The position numbers and the translations under genes were made by a program. 32,973 nucleotides of DNA from Phormidium tenue FACHB-886 (GTDB taxonomy: Bacteria; Cyanobacteriota; Cyanobacteriia; Elainellales; Elainellaceae): contig NZ_JACXWX010000056.1 in assembly GCF_014764505.1 (NCBI RefSeq), positions 1-32,973 on the forward strand, read 5' to 3'. Below the pieces are notes generated by a model. The model ran no database searches. It was not told the DNA's origin and was given only the letters and a program-made list of their open reading frames with translations. Of this stretch, positions 1-8,090 are shown one piece after another; position 1 is the stretch's first letter, and every line of letters begins with the position of its first letter.

Positions 1-191
1 ACGACGTCGGCAACGACAACCGGATGTTGTACGACGCTTTTTCCATGAGAAACATGTCGCTTATGCTGCCTAGAAAAGTGTTCACCATTTTCTGCCCTGG
101 TTAGTAACACGCATGACTTTCCCTATTCTCTTGGTCTATGAAACTAGACCAGCCGCGATGCTTGTTCTGATGAAGATTGAATGACCTTGAT
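1..191. other. Left-edge stretch without a recognised gene
   Basis: No open frame with recognisable content was seen on either strand. It lies downstream of the flavoprotein gene at 192-1109, so it may hold that gene's 3' untranslated region, but no convincing terminator hairpin with a T-run was found. Confidence 0.4.
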
Positions 192-1109
192 TTAGACGAA
201 ATCTTCCATAATCAGAGAGTGATTTAAGCCGCTAGCAGCAACGCTACCCTGAAAAACAGCAGCGACGATCACTTGCATGGGTGAAGTGATGTCACCTGCC
301 GCATAAACGCCTTTGACGCTAGTTTCGTTAAAAACATTGGTCGTCTTGATTAAATTAAATTCATTCAACTCACAGCCTAACTTTTCAGCTAGGCTTGAAC
401 GGAGTGTTTGCTTTGGTCGGATCAGTATTCCGCGACGCGCAATTTTCTCGTTTGTCTCAAAAACGATGTTTTCTAATTGTCCATTATCGCCTTCAAGTCG
501 GATGATTTTCTCTTCGCGAACAAGGATATTGTGGTTTTTCAACAGTGTCCTTTGATCAGCGGTTAGATCGGCTTTGCCGTTGGTGCAGAGGACTAAATCA
601 GCACTCCAATTTTTCAGCAATGCCGCCATTTCAATGCCCGTTTCGCCATTTCCAACAATGGCAAGCGGCTCGTCGCGCACTTCCCAGGCATGGCAATAGG
701 GACAATGAAACACGCTTTTGCCCCAGAAATCACCAAAGTTTTCGAGAGCTGGAAATTCATCCATTACCCCGAAAGCCAGCAAAATTTTGCGCGTTTTTTT
801 TATCGTGCCATCCTCAAACACAACTTCAAATTGATTGCCGGATGGGTTGATTTCCTTGACCCCGATCGCTTGAAATTCAACGCTTTTATAAGGTTTGAGT
901 TGGTCGCGCCCGATGCTCAAAAGTTCATGCGGACTGATGCCATCGCGGGTGAAAAAGCTGTGCGACTCGTGTGCGGGAGCGTTACGCGGATTCCCTTTGT
1001 CGCAGACTAACACTCGACGGCGACTTCTGCCTAAAAGCAGTGCCGCACTGAGTCCAGCGGAACCGCCACCGACAATGATGCACTCGTAAATCTCTTTGTT
1101 TTGGTTCAT
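192..1109 (-). CDS. Thioredoxin-reductase-like FAD-dependent oxidoreductase
   Basis: Probable cytosolic pyridine-nucleotide disulfide oxidoreductase that passes electrons from NAD(P)H through FAD to a Cys pair. Visible: an N-terminal FAD dinucleotide fold (VGGGSAG, about residues 13-19), a redox-active HCPYCHAWE motif (Cys136 and Cys139), a second nucleotide-binding glycine motif (VGNGETG) and the C-terminal FAD motif GVYAAGD. At about 305 residues it has the usual low-molecular-weight TrxR length. The HCPYC context resembles the TrxR-like branch that includes GliT/HlmI-type dithiol oxidases rather than classical TrxB (CATC), so the partner is unknown. The frame is open upstream to 1148, but the ATG at 1109 (or 1112) is preferred because a GGAG lies about 11 bases before it. 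It stands alone; the next DNA upstream is IS material. Confidence 0.85.
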   Translation of the reverse strand: MNQNKEIYECIIVGGGSAGLSAALLLGRSRRRVLVCDKGNPRNAPAHESHSFFTRDGISPHELLSIGRDQLKPYKSVEFQAIGVKEINPSGNQFEVVFEDGTIKKTRKILLAFGVMDEFPALENFGDFWGKSVFHCPYCHAWEVRDEPLAIVGNGETGIEMAALLKNWSADLVLCTNGKADLTADQRTLLKNHNILVREEKIIRLEGDNGQLENIVFETNEKIARRGILIRPKQTLRSSLAEKLGCELNEFNLIKTTNVFNETSVKGVYAAGDITSPMQVIVAAVFQGSVAASGLNHSLIMEDFV

Positions 1110-1148
1110 CATCTTTTTCTGTTCTCCAACTTTGGAGATAGTCATCAA

Positions 1149-1339
1149 CTCCTAAGTTCTCTTTGTCTTAGTTCACTTGAGTGTAGTCAGTTCCAACACT
1201 CAACTTCTTGCAGATTCTTATGGAGTTTCCCTTAGTACAGGACAAAAGCTTGTAAAAGGGAAGTAGGACAGGGTTTCATGAGAATTACCACATTCTTTAA
1301 CCACGAAACCCTCATGAATCAGGTTAGTCTACTTCGAGA
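1149..1339. other. Intergenic DNA with possible stub of an IS4-type transposase gene
   Basis: Contains TTCCCTT...AAGGGAA and TCATGAG...CTCATGA inverted repeats. At 1314 an ATG opens a frame reading MNQVSLLRE on the plus strand that is cut at 1340 by the left end of the IS6-type element. This beginning resembles some cyanobacterial IS4-type transposases from memory, but nine residues are too few to prove it. Confidence 0.3.
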
Positions 1340-2331
1340 GAAACTGTCAGATCTGGGTACTCAAATCACCGCTTTTTTCACCAATTTTCATCATTACAGA
1401 CTTTCTCTTTCCTATCTTCAATTAGATGGCTTGAAATAAATCCTGCAATTCATTCACTCGGTTAACAAATTGTTCCCTTTGTTTCGATAGAGACACTAAC
1501 TCTGCCAGTCTTGCTCGCGGACGCAAAAACTGCTTCACTTCATCAAATGCTTGACAAAATCGTTTCGCACTCTCAATCGCTCCAAAGCCTAGCATCGGGT
1601 AGTAGCGTTGCTTTATTCCCCGATGACTCTGCTCAATCGGATTCCCTCGGCAATCTCTTACCTCGTGTTTGACATCTTCTCCTAGCTCTTCCTCAATCGC
1701 TCTGGGATAGCTGCTGTGTCCATCGGTCGCTACTCGCTGTGGGGCATGTTGTGCAACCTCATGCGCCCCAGCAAAAAATGCTTTTGCTGCCTCCATGTCT
1801 CGTTTCTCGCTCAACCTGACATCGACTAAATCTCCGTCCTCATCGATACCCCGGTACAAGTAACACCATTGACCTTTGACACGGATGTACGTCTCGTCCA
1901 CAAACCAGATCTTGCCCACCTTCCCCTGGCGTTTGGCACGCAACTGCTGGGCAAAGATGGCAGCAAAGCGTTTTTCCCAGTCACGCACCGTTTCATGAGT
2001 AAACGCGAACCCTCGCAGCAGGAAGAACTCGGCAATGTCACGAAAGCTCAGCTTGTAGCGCAATCGGCACAACAGGACTTGAAACACGATATCAGTGGGC
2101 ACCTCGATAAAGTTGAAGGGTGTGCCAGTCCGTTCGTTGAAGGTGCGATGACAATCCCTGCAGCGAAACATGGCATAACTCAGCTTCGTCGTGCGTTGCA
2201 GGCGAGTGGTATGGGCTGAGTAACAATCAGGGCAGTTCATGGAGCCTTCATGGAGCAGAGAGTGGGGGCAGTAGCAGTCTATCAAGTCGGGGCTGCTGCC
2301 CTCAAGCCGAGTACCCAGTTCTGACAGTTTC
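1340..2331 (-). mobile_element. Complete IS6-type insertion sequence (IS6-A)
   Basis: A 992-bp element bounded by inverted repeats beginning GAAACTGTCAGA at both ends (22 of 25 bases match). It carries a single transposase gene on the minus strand. The 8 bases outside each end (CTTCGAGA and ATTGGCAG) do not match, so there is no target duplication; the element probably took part in a deletion or rearrangement after insertion. Three partial copies of the same family occur at 3289, 6256 and 13452 in this window. Confidence 0.85.
1422..2240 (-). CDS. IS6-family DDE transposase
   Basis: Transposase of the IS6-A element, about 272 residues. N-terminal zinc-ribbon-like Cys pairs (CPDC, CRDC, about residues 3-30), then the IS6/IS240 DDE core: WFVDETYI (first Asp), ATDGHSSYP (second Asp) and PIEQSHRGIKQRYYPM (Glu), ending in QDLFQAI. 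The frame is open upstream to 2432 but crosses the element's terminal repeat, so the ATG at 2240, just before the first Cys pair and preceded by AAGG, is taken as the start. All catalytic residues are present and no frameshift was seen, so it may be active. Confidence 0.9.
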   Translation of the reverse strand: MNCPDCYSAHTTRLQRTTKLSYAMFRCRDCHRTFNERTGTPFNFIEVPTDIVFQVLLCRLRYKLSFRDIAEFFLLRGFAFTHETVRDWEKRFAAIFAQQLRAKRQGKVGKIWFVDETYIRVKGQWCYLYRGIDEDGDLVDVRLSEKRDMEAAKAFFAGAHEVAQHAPQRVATDGHSSYPRAIEEELGEDVKHEVRDCRGNPIEQSHRGIKQRYYPMLGFGAIESAKRFCQAFDEVKQFLRPRARLAELVSLSKQREQFVNRVNELQDLFQAI

Positions 2332-3049
2332 ATTGGCAGACGCTCGTCAACTGTTGGATGAGTGGGAGGCGCTGGAGGAGAAGTATCTAGATGATGAGAA
2401 CACCTTAAGAGGGAAACTGAAAGTCGTTGCACCGATCGCGCTGGGTCAACTCTACCTCTTGGATACAGTACTTCAGTTTCAGCAGCAACATCCAGCTATC
2501 TCTATATCCTGGCAGCTAGAAGATCACATGATTCGCTTTGCAGAAGTTGGCTGTGACTGCTGGGTCAAAATCGGCACTGTTCCAGACGATTCCCTGATTG
2601 TTGAGCCCTTAGGACAGGTCGAGCGAATGATTGTTGCCGCACCTAAACTGCTGAAAGCGCACGGTAAGTTGTTTAAATCACCTAAAGACCTCGAAAGACT
2701 ACCCTGTATTGCACTAGAGCCGTTTGAAGGAGAGCAAATTCCTCTGATGAACTTCCAAGGAAAGCCAATCACCATTTGCCCTTCTGCACGGATGACGACC
2801 AATAACATCTTCGCCCTCCGTGAGGCTACACGGTCTGGATTAGGCATCGCTGTACTGCCACGGTGGTTTATAGAGGATGACCTCAAGAATCAACGGCTAA
2901 TAGATTTGCTACCGCAGTGGCGGGCTCCGCAGCTAACAATTCATGTTGCCTCGTTGCCAGATCGCTACCAGCCCCGCAGATTACGGAACTTTCTTGAAGT
3001 CTTAAGATTAGCGATTCCTAAGATTCCAGGGGTTGTCCCCATCCGGTAG
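2332..3049 (+). pseudogene. LysR-type regulator lacking its N-terminal DNA-binding domain
   Basis: The frame encodes the C-terminal effector-binding half of a LysR-family regulator: a helical linker (ARQLLDEWEALEEKY), then GKLKVVAPIALGQLYLLDTVLQ..., the substrate-domain pattern RGKLRVSAP...LGRRHLLP...FLARHPDI seen in this family, with ALREATRSGLGIAVLPRW near the end. The usual first 60-80 residues with the winged helix-turn-helix are missing: the IS6-A right end lies at 2331. The missing 5' part is not on the other side of the IS, so flanking DNA was lost or moved. It cannot bind DNA as it stands; any product would start from a TTG or an internal codon. The target genes are unknown. Confidence 0.85.
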
Positions 3050-3160
3050 GTGTAGCAACCTGAAAACAAGACGATTTTGAATCGGAATTAAGGGCTGACA
3101 GCTTGCCAAAAAGCCATTCGACTGAAATTATGTGCCAATGAGCTAAGACACCAGAATGCC

Positions 3161-3183
3161 GGTTGTGTCGCAAGTACTTTTGA
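3161..3183. repeat. Solo IS6-B-type terminal repeat
   Basis: GGTTGTGTCGCAA followed by GTACTTTTG. The same 13-base core occurs at 3364, 7881 (reverse), 15716 (reverse) and 32846, where it borders transposase remnants or interrupts genes. Here no transposase is attached. Confidence 0.55.
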
Positions 3184-3288
3184 TACGAACGATCGATGTC
3201 GTTCGCGTTGCTCTAAATACTCGCTCCAAAGATCGCTTCGATAAACTTGGCTTGAGACACACTGTCCCCTTGTTTGACTCCTTTTACT

Positions 3289-3360
3289 GAAACTGTCAGA
3301 ACTGAGTACTCAACTTGAGAACAAAAGCCCCGACTTGATAAACTGGCTATGCTCTCAATC
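3289..3360 (-). mobile_element. IS6-A end fragment
   Basis: Starts GAAACTGTCAGAACTGAG and matches the inner flank of the intact copy's 2271-2331 end in reverse orientation (for example the shared GCCCCGACTTGATA). It stops where the IS6-B end at 3364 begins. Remnant only; no coding capacity. Confidence 0.75.
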
Positions 3361-3363
3361 TTC

Positions 3364-3396
3364 GGTTGTGTCGCAAAAACTGGTGAGTGGTAAGGT
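3364..3396. repeat. IS6-B-type end truncating the IS4 element
   Basis: GGTTGTGTCGCAAAAACTG followed by TGAGTGGTAAGGT. The same pattern, nearly base for base, begins the IS6-B remnant ending at 15716. It marks where the IS4-type transposase gene on its right loses its 3' end. Confidence 0.6.
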
Positions 3397-4156
3397 CCAG
3401 TCCTCACCACTTGGCTTGTCGTGGGCGAACGCTAGGTAAACGTTGGGGTAGGGTTTAGTTTTGCCCACAGATACTGCATCTGTGAAGTAAGCCTGTCCAG
3501 ACTGCAACTGCACCGAAGACACTTTGCGCCATTGTCCCTGGTGCTGAAACTGAAACGACCGTTTAATCCGAATCCGTTGGCGTAGCCCGCCGAAGGCTTA
3601 AATGCCAACCCAGATTGTCCCGAAGGTATTTCATCAACTTGCCATCGGCAAAGCCTCGGTCTGCTAGAAGGACAATTGCGACACCATCGGGCAGGACGCT
3701 TTGGGCTTGCCTGAGCACTCTCTGAATCGTCCACAACCTGACAGTGCTGCTCGATTGTGCCACCACTCGCCAAGCTACGGGAACGGTTCTGCCCCGATAC
3801 ACCACGCCCACCCAGACAATGCAAAAACAATTCCACACAACGGTTGTGTCCAGGCTAAGATACAGTCGGTCATGACTCCACTCGGATAAGGCAAGCCTTA
3901 TCAGGGCATGATGAGCAGTCACAACATCAATCCGTTGATTTGACAACCATCGGCGAAACCGTCGTTGGTGGGACTGAGCGACTCGGGCGCGGCTTTTGAC
4001 ATACACGCCAAATCCATTGAGATGCACCTTCTGACTCTGGATCATACCGACGATCATCCAACACAGCGTTTGCAGGTGGCGTACATCTTGCCATTCGATC
4101 TCGCGTTGACTCAGATAGCAAGACAACGCATCATAAAGACGGGAAGTAGGGGACAT
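3390..4156 (-). pseudogene. IS4-type transposase, frameshifted and 3'-truncated
   Basis: DDE transposase of the IS4 type, starting with MSPTSRLYDALSCYLSQRE at 4156. Visible: YLSLDTTVVWN (first Asp), the VVYRGRTVPVAWRV strand, and VLLADRGFADGKL (second Asp). After NLGWHL a 22-bp palindromic repeat (3577-3598) is inserted. Removing it restores the frame and the reading continues RIRIKRSFQFQHQGQWRK...VSVGKTKPYPNVYLAFAH...GEDWTL, after which the gene runs into the IS6-B end at about 3393. The catalytic Glu region (YRxxW..E) is therefore missing. Two separate events have inactivated it. The left boundary of the element beyond 4156 was not resolved. Confidence 0.8.
3577..3598. repeat. 22-bp cyanobacterial palindromic repeat inserted in IS4 transposase
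   Basis: Reads TTGGCGTAGCCCGCCGAAGG then CT. GCGTAGCC...GGCT arms give it partial dyad symmetry. Its length is not a multiple of three, which explains the frameshift. A related unit lies at 19004-19026 inside another transposase remnant. Confidence 0.75.
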
Positions 4157-4254
4157 TGATCGGCTGTTTTGTGTGGTTACTAACTAGCCTAAATCATGCT
4201 CTGCTTCCCTCCTAGCTTTCCTTTCGCCCTCCTCCCGTTTTGTCAGTCAAGCAG

Positions 4255-4289
4255 GTTTTGACCTTTGACACAAACTATCTTACATACCC
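4255..4289. repeat. Solo IS256 terminal repeat
   Basis: A 35-bp match to the right end of the IS256 element at 17099-17134, beginning GTTTTGACCTTTGACAC and ending TTACATACCC. No transposase is attached; it is what remains of an earlier IS256 copy. Confidence 0.8.
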
Positions 4290-4342
4290 TTGCAAACCCA
4301 AATTCGATATCGCCGTGCTGATGCGTTTACAACCACTTAAAT

Positions 4343-4383
4343 GCGAACTTTGGGAATCTCAGGTTAGGATTCCCAAAGTTCGC
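4343..4383 (-). terminator. 16-bp perfect hairpin downstream of the HEPN gene
   Basis: Arms GCGAACTTTGGGAATC and GATTCCCAAAGTTCGC pair perfectly around a 9-base loop, 25 bp after the stop of the HEPN gene. No strong T-run follows on the minus strand, so termination is likely but not certain; an mRNA-stabilising hairpin or small palindromic repeat are alternatives. Confidence 0.6.
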
Positions 4384-4407
4384 CAGCTTGAAAACTTGTA
4401 CAATTTT

Positions 4408-5781
4408 TCAAAACTCTTGAACGCTCCATTCCTCATATAACCTGTTGATCTCATCGCCAACCTCTTGCATAGTTATGTATCCATTAGAGCGTAGGTGAAA
4501 CAAGCTGAGGATACTCCACGCCGTATATTTACATATTTTAGAAACGTCAGTTTCACCGATCACTTGATGAGCTAAATAGTTCATACCTCGATGGATAATA
4601 TCTGAACGCTTGCCATAGAGTTTTGTCACGTTCCTATACACTTCTTTGGCATCTTCAACACTTTCAGGTTCATAACCGCTAGAAAGCCTAAGTGTTGCAA
4701 CTCCCTTAGCCAAGGCGTGCGTCGGCTGTTCAGAGCCAGTAAACATACATTCCAATGCAGTCCAATATTTCAAAAAAGATATATCTAAATCATATTCATT
4801 TTGAGCTTCACCTATCCAATGAATTGCAGTCAAAATACACCCTTCTAGCTTTGTTTGAGAAGAAGCATTAATAATTGCGATGAAATCATCTAAAAAGCCG
4901 TTTGAAGAAAAATTCTCAAGGCGATCTCTATCAATAGGAAAATCTTGTAGAGGTTCACGGCCAAAACCAAAACCTAGAATAACAGCATCATCCCTGTCTC
5001 TTCTAGCTAGAGTTTTGTTGTCACTGCTGTACGCTTCAAATGAAATATTTATTTTCACCAATTGCTCAAAAACTCTTTCATGTATAAGTATACAGAGTAT
5101 AAATCTAAAGTAATTTATCAGCTCTCGCGCTTGCCTGTAAGCTTTTTTCTCAGCGATATCAGATTCTCCATAGGCGGTAGATTTTATACATACGCGATTC
5201 AGGAAGTTTTTATCAAAGAATCTTTGGGTAAATGCCAACGCTTGTGAATCCTGTAAACCATCTGCCCCCAAATGAGTAGCAATCATTTGATCCCGCAACT
5301 GCTGATTGAAGATGAAGATTTCAACTCTGCCACAGCTAATTTTCTCAAGGTCTTTTAGCTCCATTCCTTCAATCACAAAAAAGAAGTCAAAATAACTAAT
5401 TTTGTCATTGATAGAACATTGAATACTTTCTAAGGCGCTAGCAAATTCTCTTTTATTTGGTAAGTCTTTTTCTCTGTTGAAAATTTCTACTTCCAACTCT
5501 CTCTTTAAAAGCGTGTAAACTGTTCCACGAGATATTACCTCTTTTAACCCAGGAGCGTCGTAAATTCTATTGATATTTTCCTGAAGTATTGCTATTGCGC
5601 TTTCTAGCAAAATCCATTGGTCATGACCAATGTCCAATCGGACTGCGTTTTTATCAACCTTCTTATGTTCTTCAAGGCTGGTAGGAACAAAATAATTTTT
5701 ACTTTTATTTTTTCTATTTACTAAAATATTCCAATTTTGCGTGACTGCCTTGAGATCGCCTTTACTTAGCTGGATTTCCAT
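4408..5781 (-). CDS. Apea-like HEPN domain protein, possible RNase
   Basis: A 457-residue protein with no membrane segment. The C-terminal third matches the Apea-type HEPN pattern: FLKYWTALECMF, then LAKGVATLRLS, then VTKLYGKRSDIIHRG, where Arg392 and His397 form the Rx4H motif used by HEPN RNases. The N-terminal two thirds were not recognised; this part is charged and contains DFFFVIEGMELKDLEKI and LINYFRFILCILIHERVFEQ, perhaps a target- or partner-sensing region. HEPN RNases of this kind often act in toxin-antitoxin or anti-phage systems, but no nuclease activity is shown here. It follows a small winged-helix-like gene (5880-6131) on the same strand after 98 bp, and a hairpin at 4343 closes the unit. 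The gene is visibly AT-richer than its neighbours and is boxed in by IS fragments, which suggests transfer. No good Shine-Dalgarno precedes the ATG. Confidence 0.65.
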   Translation of the reverse strand: MEIQLSKGDLKAVTQNWNILVNRKNKSKNYFVPTSLEEHKKVDKNAVRLDIGHDQWILLESAIAILQENINRIYDAPGLKEVISRGTVYTLLKRELEVEIFNREKDLPNKREFASALESIQCSINDKISYFDFFFVIEGMELKDLEKISCGRVEIFIFNQQLRDQMIATHLGADGLQDSQALAFTQRFFDKNFLNRVCIKSTAYGESDIAEKKAYRQARELINYFRFILCILIHERVFEQLVKINISFEAYSSDNKTLARRDRDDAVILGFGFGREPLQDFPIDRDRLENFSSNGFLDDFIAIINASSQTKLEGCILTAIHWIGEAQNEYDLDISFLKYWTALECMFTGSEQPTHALAKGVATLRLSSGYEPESVEDAKEVYRNVTKLYGKRSDIIHRGMNYLAHQVIGETDVSKICKYTAWSILSLFHLRSNGYITMQEVGDEINRLYEEWSVQEF

Positions 5782-5879
5782 GAATGCTTGTTGAGGAGAT
5801 GCTCTATATACTAAGCGGATCGCCTTAAATCGTCCGAAGCTACGTCATATCTTTAAATGATCGCGATCACAAATTCTCA

Positions 5880-6131
5880 CTAAGAGCCTGACTTCAGCCA
5901 GTACGCCCAGCGCACCTGACTTCCTCGAAAGAACTGTTTACGATCGACTAACCCTGCCGCAACCAGCTCATTGAGTCCATTCCGCATACTGCTGTTGTTG
6001 TGTCCGTTGCCTGTTGCAACTACCAAATCATGAATCGATTTAGGCGATTGCTCACTACTGTCTTGCAGGAGTTCTAAAACCTGCTCAGCAGTCAGGCAAT
6101 TTTCGAGCTTGCGACGTTTTACACGGTTCAT
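5880..6131 (-). CDS. Small winged-helix-like hypothetical protein
   Basis: About 83 residues if started at MNRVKRRK (6131); the frame is open to 6230, but that extension has an unlikely Cys/Ser/Pro-rich composition. The body reads AEQVLELLQ, PKSIHDLVVATG, SSMRNGLNELVAAGLVDRK, then RGSQVRWAYWL: helix, helix, recognition-like helix and beta-hairpin wing, as in small winged helix-turn-helix proteins. It ends in TAG, 98 bp before the HEPN gene on the same strand, so it may regulate that gene or be its antitoxin; this is inference. Its left neighbour is an IS6-A fragment at 6256. Confidence 0.5.
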   Translation of the reverse strand: MNRVKRRKLENCLTAEQVLELLQDSSEQSPKSIHDLVVATGNGHNNSSMRNGLNELVAAGLVDRKQFFRGSQVRWAYWLKSGS

Positions 6132-6255
6132 GCGGAGACTCGATCGGTTTCTTGAAGGGTGAGGCTCACTACTCGATGCCTGCCAGCAACAGGAAAATTT
6201 AGGGGCGGCAGTGATCCAAGCATGAATCACAACATGACATCGTGCACTTCATGGT

Positions 6256-6517
6256 GAAACTGTCAGATCTGGGTATTCAAATCATCACTTTTTATCATCA
6301 GAAACTTCCTCTTTCCTATTTTCGATTAGATGGCTTGAAATAAATCCTGCAATTCATTCACTCGTTTAACAAATTGTTCCCGTTGCTTCGATAGAGACAC
6401 TAACTCTGCCATTCTTGCTCTGGGGCGCAAACACTGCTTCACTTCATCAAATGCTTGACAAAATCGTTTCGCACTCTCAATCGCTCCAAAACCAAGCATC
6501 GGATAGTAGCGTTGCTT
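6256..6517 (-). mobile_element. IS6-A fragment with transposase C-terminus
   Basis: Starts with the GAAACTGTCAGATCTGGG terminal repeat and carries the last roughly 63 codons of the IS6-A transposase (RYYPMLGFGAIESAKRF ... QDLFQAI, stop at 6326), closely matching the copy at 1422. Cut at its 3' side where the ISAzo13 element was inserted. Confidence 0.85.
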
Positions 6518-6518
6518 A

Positions 6519-7857
6519 GGAGTCCTACAAAAATAAGTTGCGTAACTTTTCCCTTCTCCCAGTGATGGAATTGATAGGCTAGATGGAGTGATGTTCTAGT
6601 TGCGACATGATTCCTGATTCAGTTGTCAAGCAGATCGAGAACAAGTATCAACACCTTCATCCCTTCTTGAATGAACGTAGCCGCCGGTTATGGGCAGCAA
6701 CAGAAGCTGAAGCTTTGGGGTATGGTGGCATCCTTGCCCTCCATCGTGCGACTGGGTTGAGTCAGAATACGATTCGTGCCGGACTCAAAGAATTGAGAGG
6801 GGCATCCACCGACTTACCGACTCCTGAACGAATACGCCAAGTTGGCGGTGGGCGCAAACGAGTCGAAGAGCGAGAACCTCTAATTTTAGAAGCGTTGGAC
6901 CGTTTAGTCGAACCCACAAGTCGGGGAGAACCTCAATGTCCGTTGCGCTGGACGTGCAAGAGTGTCAATCAGTTGTCCGACGCCTTGCAGGAGCAAGGGT
7001 ATCGCGTTTGTGCCATGACCGTGTACACGTTATTGGTGGAGATGGGTTACAGTTTGCAGGGCAACCGCAAAACTCAAGAAGGCAAGCAACATCCGGACCG
7101 AGACCTTCAGTTTCACCATATTGCCCGGCAAGTCGAAGCATTTCAGGGTCGGCACCGTCCGGTGATCTCGATTGATACAAAGAAGAAGGAGAACTTGGGC
7201 CAATTCAAAAATGGGGGTCAAGAATGGCGACCCAAAGGTGAACCGATCCCGGTCAAGACCCATGATTTTCCAAGTCAAAGCGAGGGTAAGGCAATTCCCT
7301 ACGGAGTTTATGACCTCATTGACAACCAGGGATGGGTGAACGTTGGCATTGATCATGACACCGCAGAGTTTTCGGTTGAATCAATTCGACGGTGGTGGCA
7401 GCAACTCGGGCAAGTCCAGTATCCCCGCAGTAAGCATCTGATGATTACGGCAGATTGTGGTGGGAGTAATGACCATCGCAATCGATTATGGAAGCTCAAA
7501 CTACAGGAATTTGCTGATGAAACGGGCTTGACGCTCCATGTCTGCCATTTTCCGCCGGGTACCAGCAAGTGGAACAAGATTGAGCACCGTTTGTTCTGTC
7601 ATATCACGACGAACTGGCGAGGACAACCATTAACCAGTTTGGAAACCGTGATTAACTTGATTAGCAACACGACAACTGGAACTGGACTAGAGGTTCATGC
7701 CCAACTAGATGACAACCTCTATCCCACAGGAATCCAAGTGACAAATGAACAGTTCAATGCCATTGCAATCGAGCGCTGTCGATTTCATGGGGAATGGAAT
7801 TATCGGATTGTGCCACGAAAAACTGCTTAGTTACTCAAGCTATTTGTGTAAGGACCC
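6519..7857 (+). mobile_element. Complete ISAzo13-family insertion sequence
   Basis: A 1339-bp element with imperfect 28-bp terminal inverted repeats (left GGAGTCCTACAAAAATAAG..., right reverse GGGTCCTTACACAAATAGC..., both ending GTAAC). A TTA triplet lies immediately outside both ends (6516-6518, 7858-7860), consistent with a short target duplication. It sits between an IS6-A fragment and an IS6-B end, so it entered a site that was already IS-rich. Confidence 0.85.
6607..7830 (+). CDS. ISAzo13-family transposase
   Basis: A 407-residue DDE transposase. The N-terminal part is a helical DNA-binding region (GLSQNTIRAGLKEL); then RQVGGGRKRVEER, RWTCKSVNQLSDALQEQG and the catalytic core: SIDTKKKENLG (first Asp), TADCGGSNDHR (second Asp) and HFPPGTSKWNKIEHRLFCH (Glu). 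These are the family's hallmark motifs. The frame is unbroken and full length, and ends with TAG just before the right terminal repeat, so the element may be active. Confidence 0.93.
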   Translation: MIPDSVVKQIENKYQHLHPFLNERSRRLWAATEAEALGYGGILALHRATGLSQNTIRAGLKELRGASTDLPTPERIRQVGGGRKRVEEREPLILEALDRLVEPTSRGEPQCPLRWTCKSVNQLSDALQEQGYRVCAMTVYTLLVEMGYSLQGNRKTQEGKQHPDRDLQFHHIARQVEAFQGRHRPVISIDTKKKENLGQFKNGGQEWRPKGEPIPVKTHDFPSQSEGKAIPYGVYDLIDNQGWVNVGIDHDTAEFSVESIRRWWQQLGQVQYPRSKHLMITADCGGSNDHRNRLWKLKLQEFADETGLTLHVCHFPPGTSKWNKIEHRLFCHITTNWRGQPLTSLETVINLISNTTTGTGLEVHAQLDDNLYPTGIQVTNEQFNAIAIERCRFHGEWNYRIVPRKTA

Positions 7858-7881
7858 TTAAACAGTTCTTGCGACACAACC
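7857..7881. repeat. Solo IS6-B-type terminal repeat (reverse)
   Basis: In reverse reads GGTTGTGTCGCAAGAACTGT then TTAAG, the same as the end at 32846-32870. No transposase remains attached; the ISAzo13 element borders it directly. Confidence 0.65.
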
Positions 7882-8005
7882 GTAATCCTCGTGCTGCTCG
7901 GTGTGCATCACTACTTACCTTCTTATTTCTGAAATACGTCCAATCAGGGCGCTGATTAGAAAAAGATGGGTTGCAATCGTGATGTGAGAAATTGACGGTG
8001 GTGCA

Positions 8006-8085
8006 TTAGATCAATGTAGGATAGGTTGCAATGTTGTGCCAATTCCATGATCGAGTCGTTAATCCTGCTCGCTGTGCAGCTGGCG
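8006..8085 (-). pseudogene. C-terminal stub of an IS1-like transposase
   Basis: Reads AAQRAGLTTRSWNWHNIATY then PTLI and stop. It is the same C-terminus as the longer remnant at 18819-19312 (AAQRAGLTTRSRNGYDIATY...). It abuts an IS110 fragment in the opposite direction. Confidence 0.7.
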
Positions 8086-8090
8086 GCAAG

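Noticed and set aside
545-1010. Plus-strand frames of about 100 codons opposite the flavoprotein gene
   Set aside because: They are antisense to a clearly real gene with conserved motifs and have no recognisable content.
1340-2331. Target duplication for the IS6-A element
   Set aside because: The 8 bases outside the two ends do not match.
3161-3396. CRISPR-like or regulatory array based on repeated GGTTGTGTCGCAA
   Set aside because: Only a few dispersed copies in both orientations, tied to transposase remnants; they are IS ends.
4240-4440. 66-codon plus-strand frame
   Set aside because: It spans the solo IS256 end and the hairpin at 4343, so it is a chance frame.
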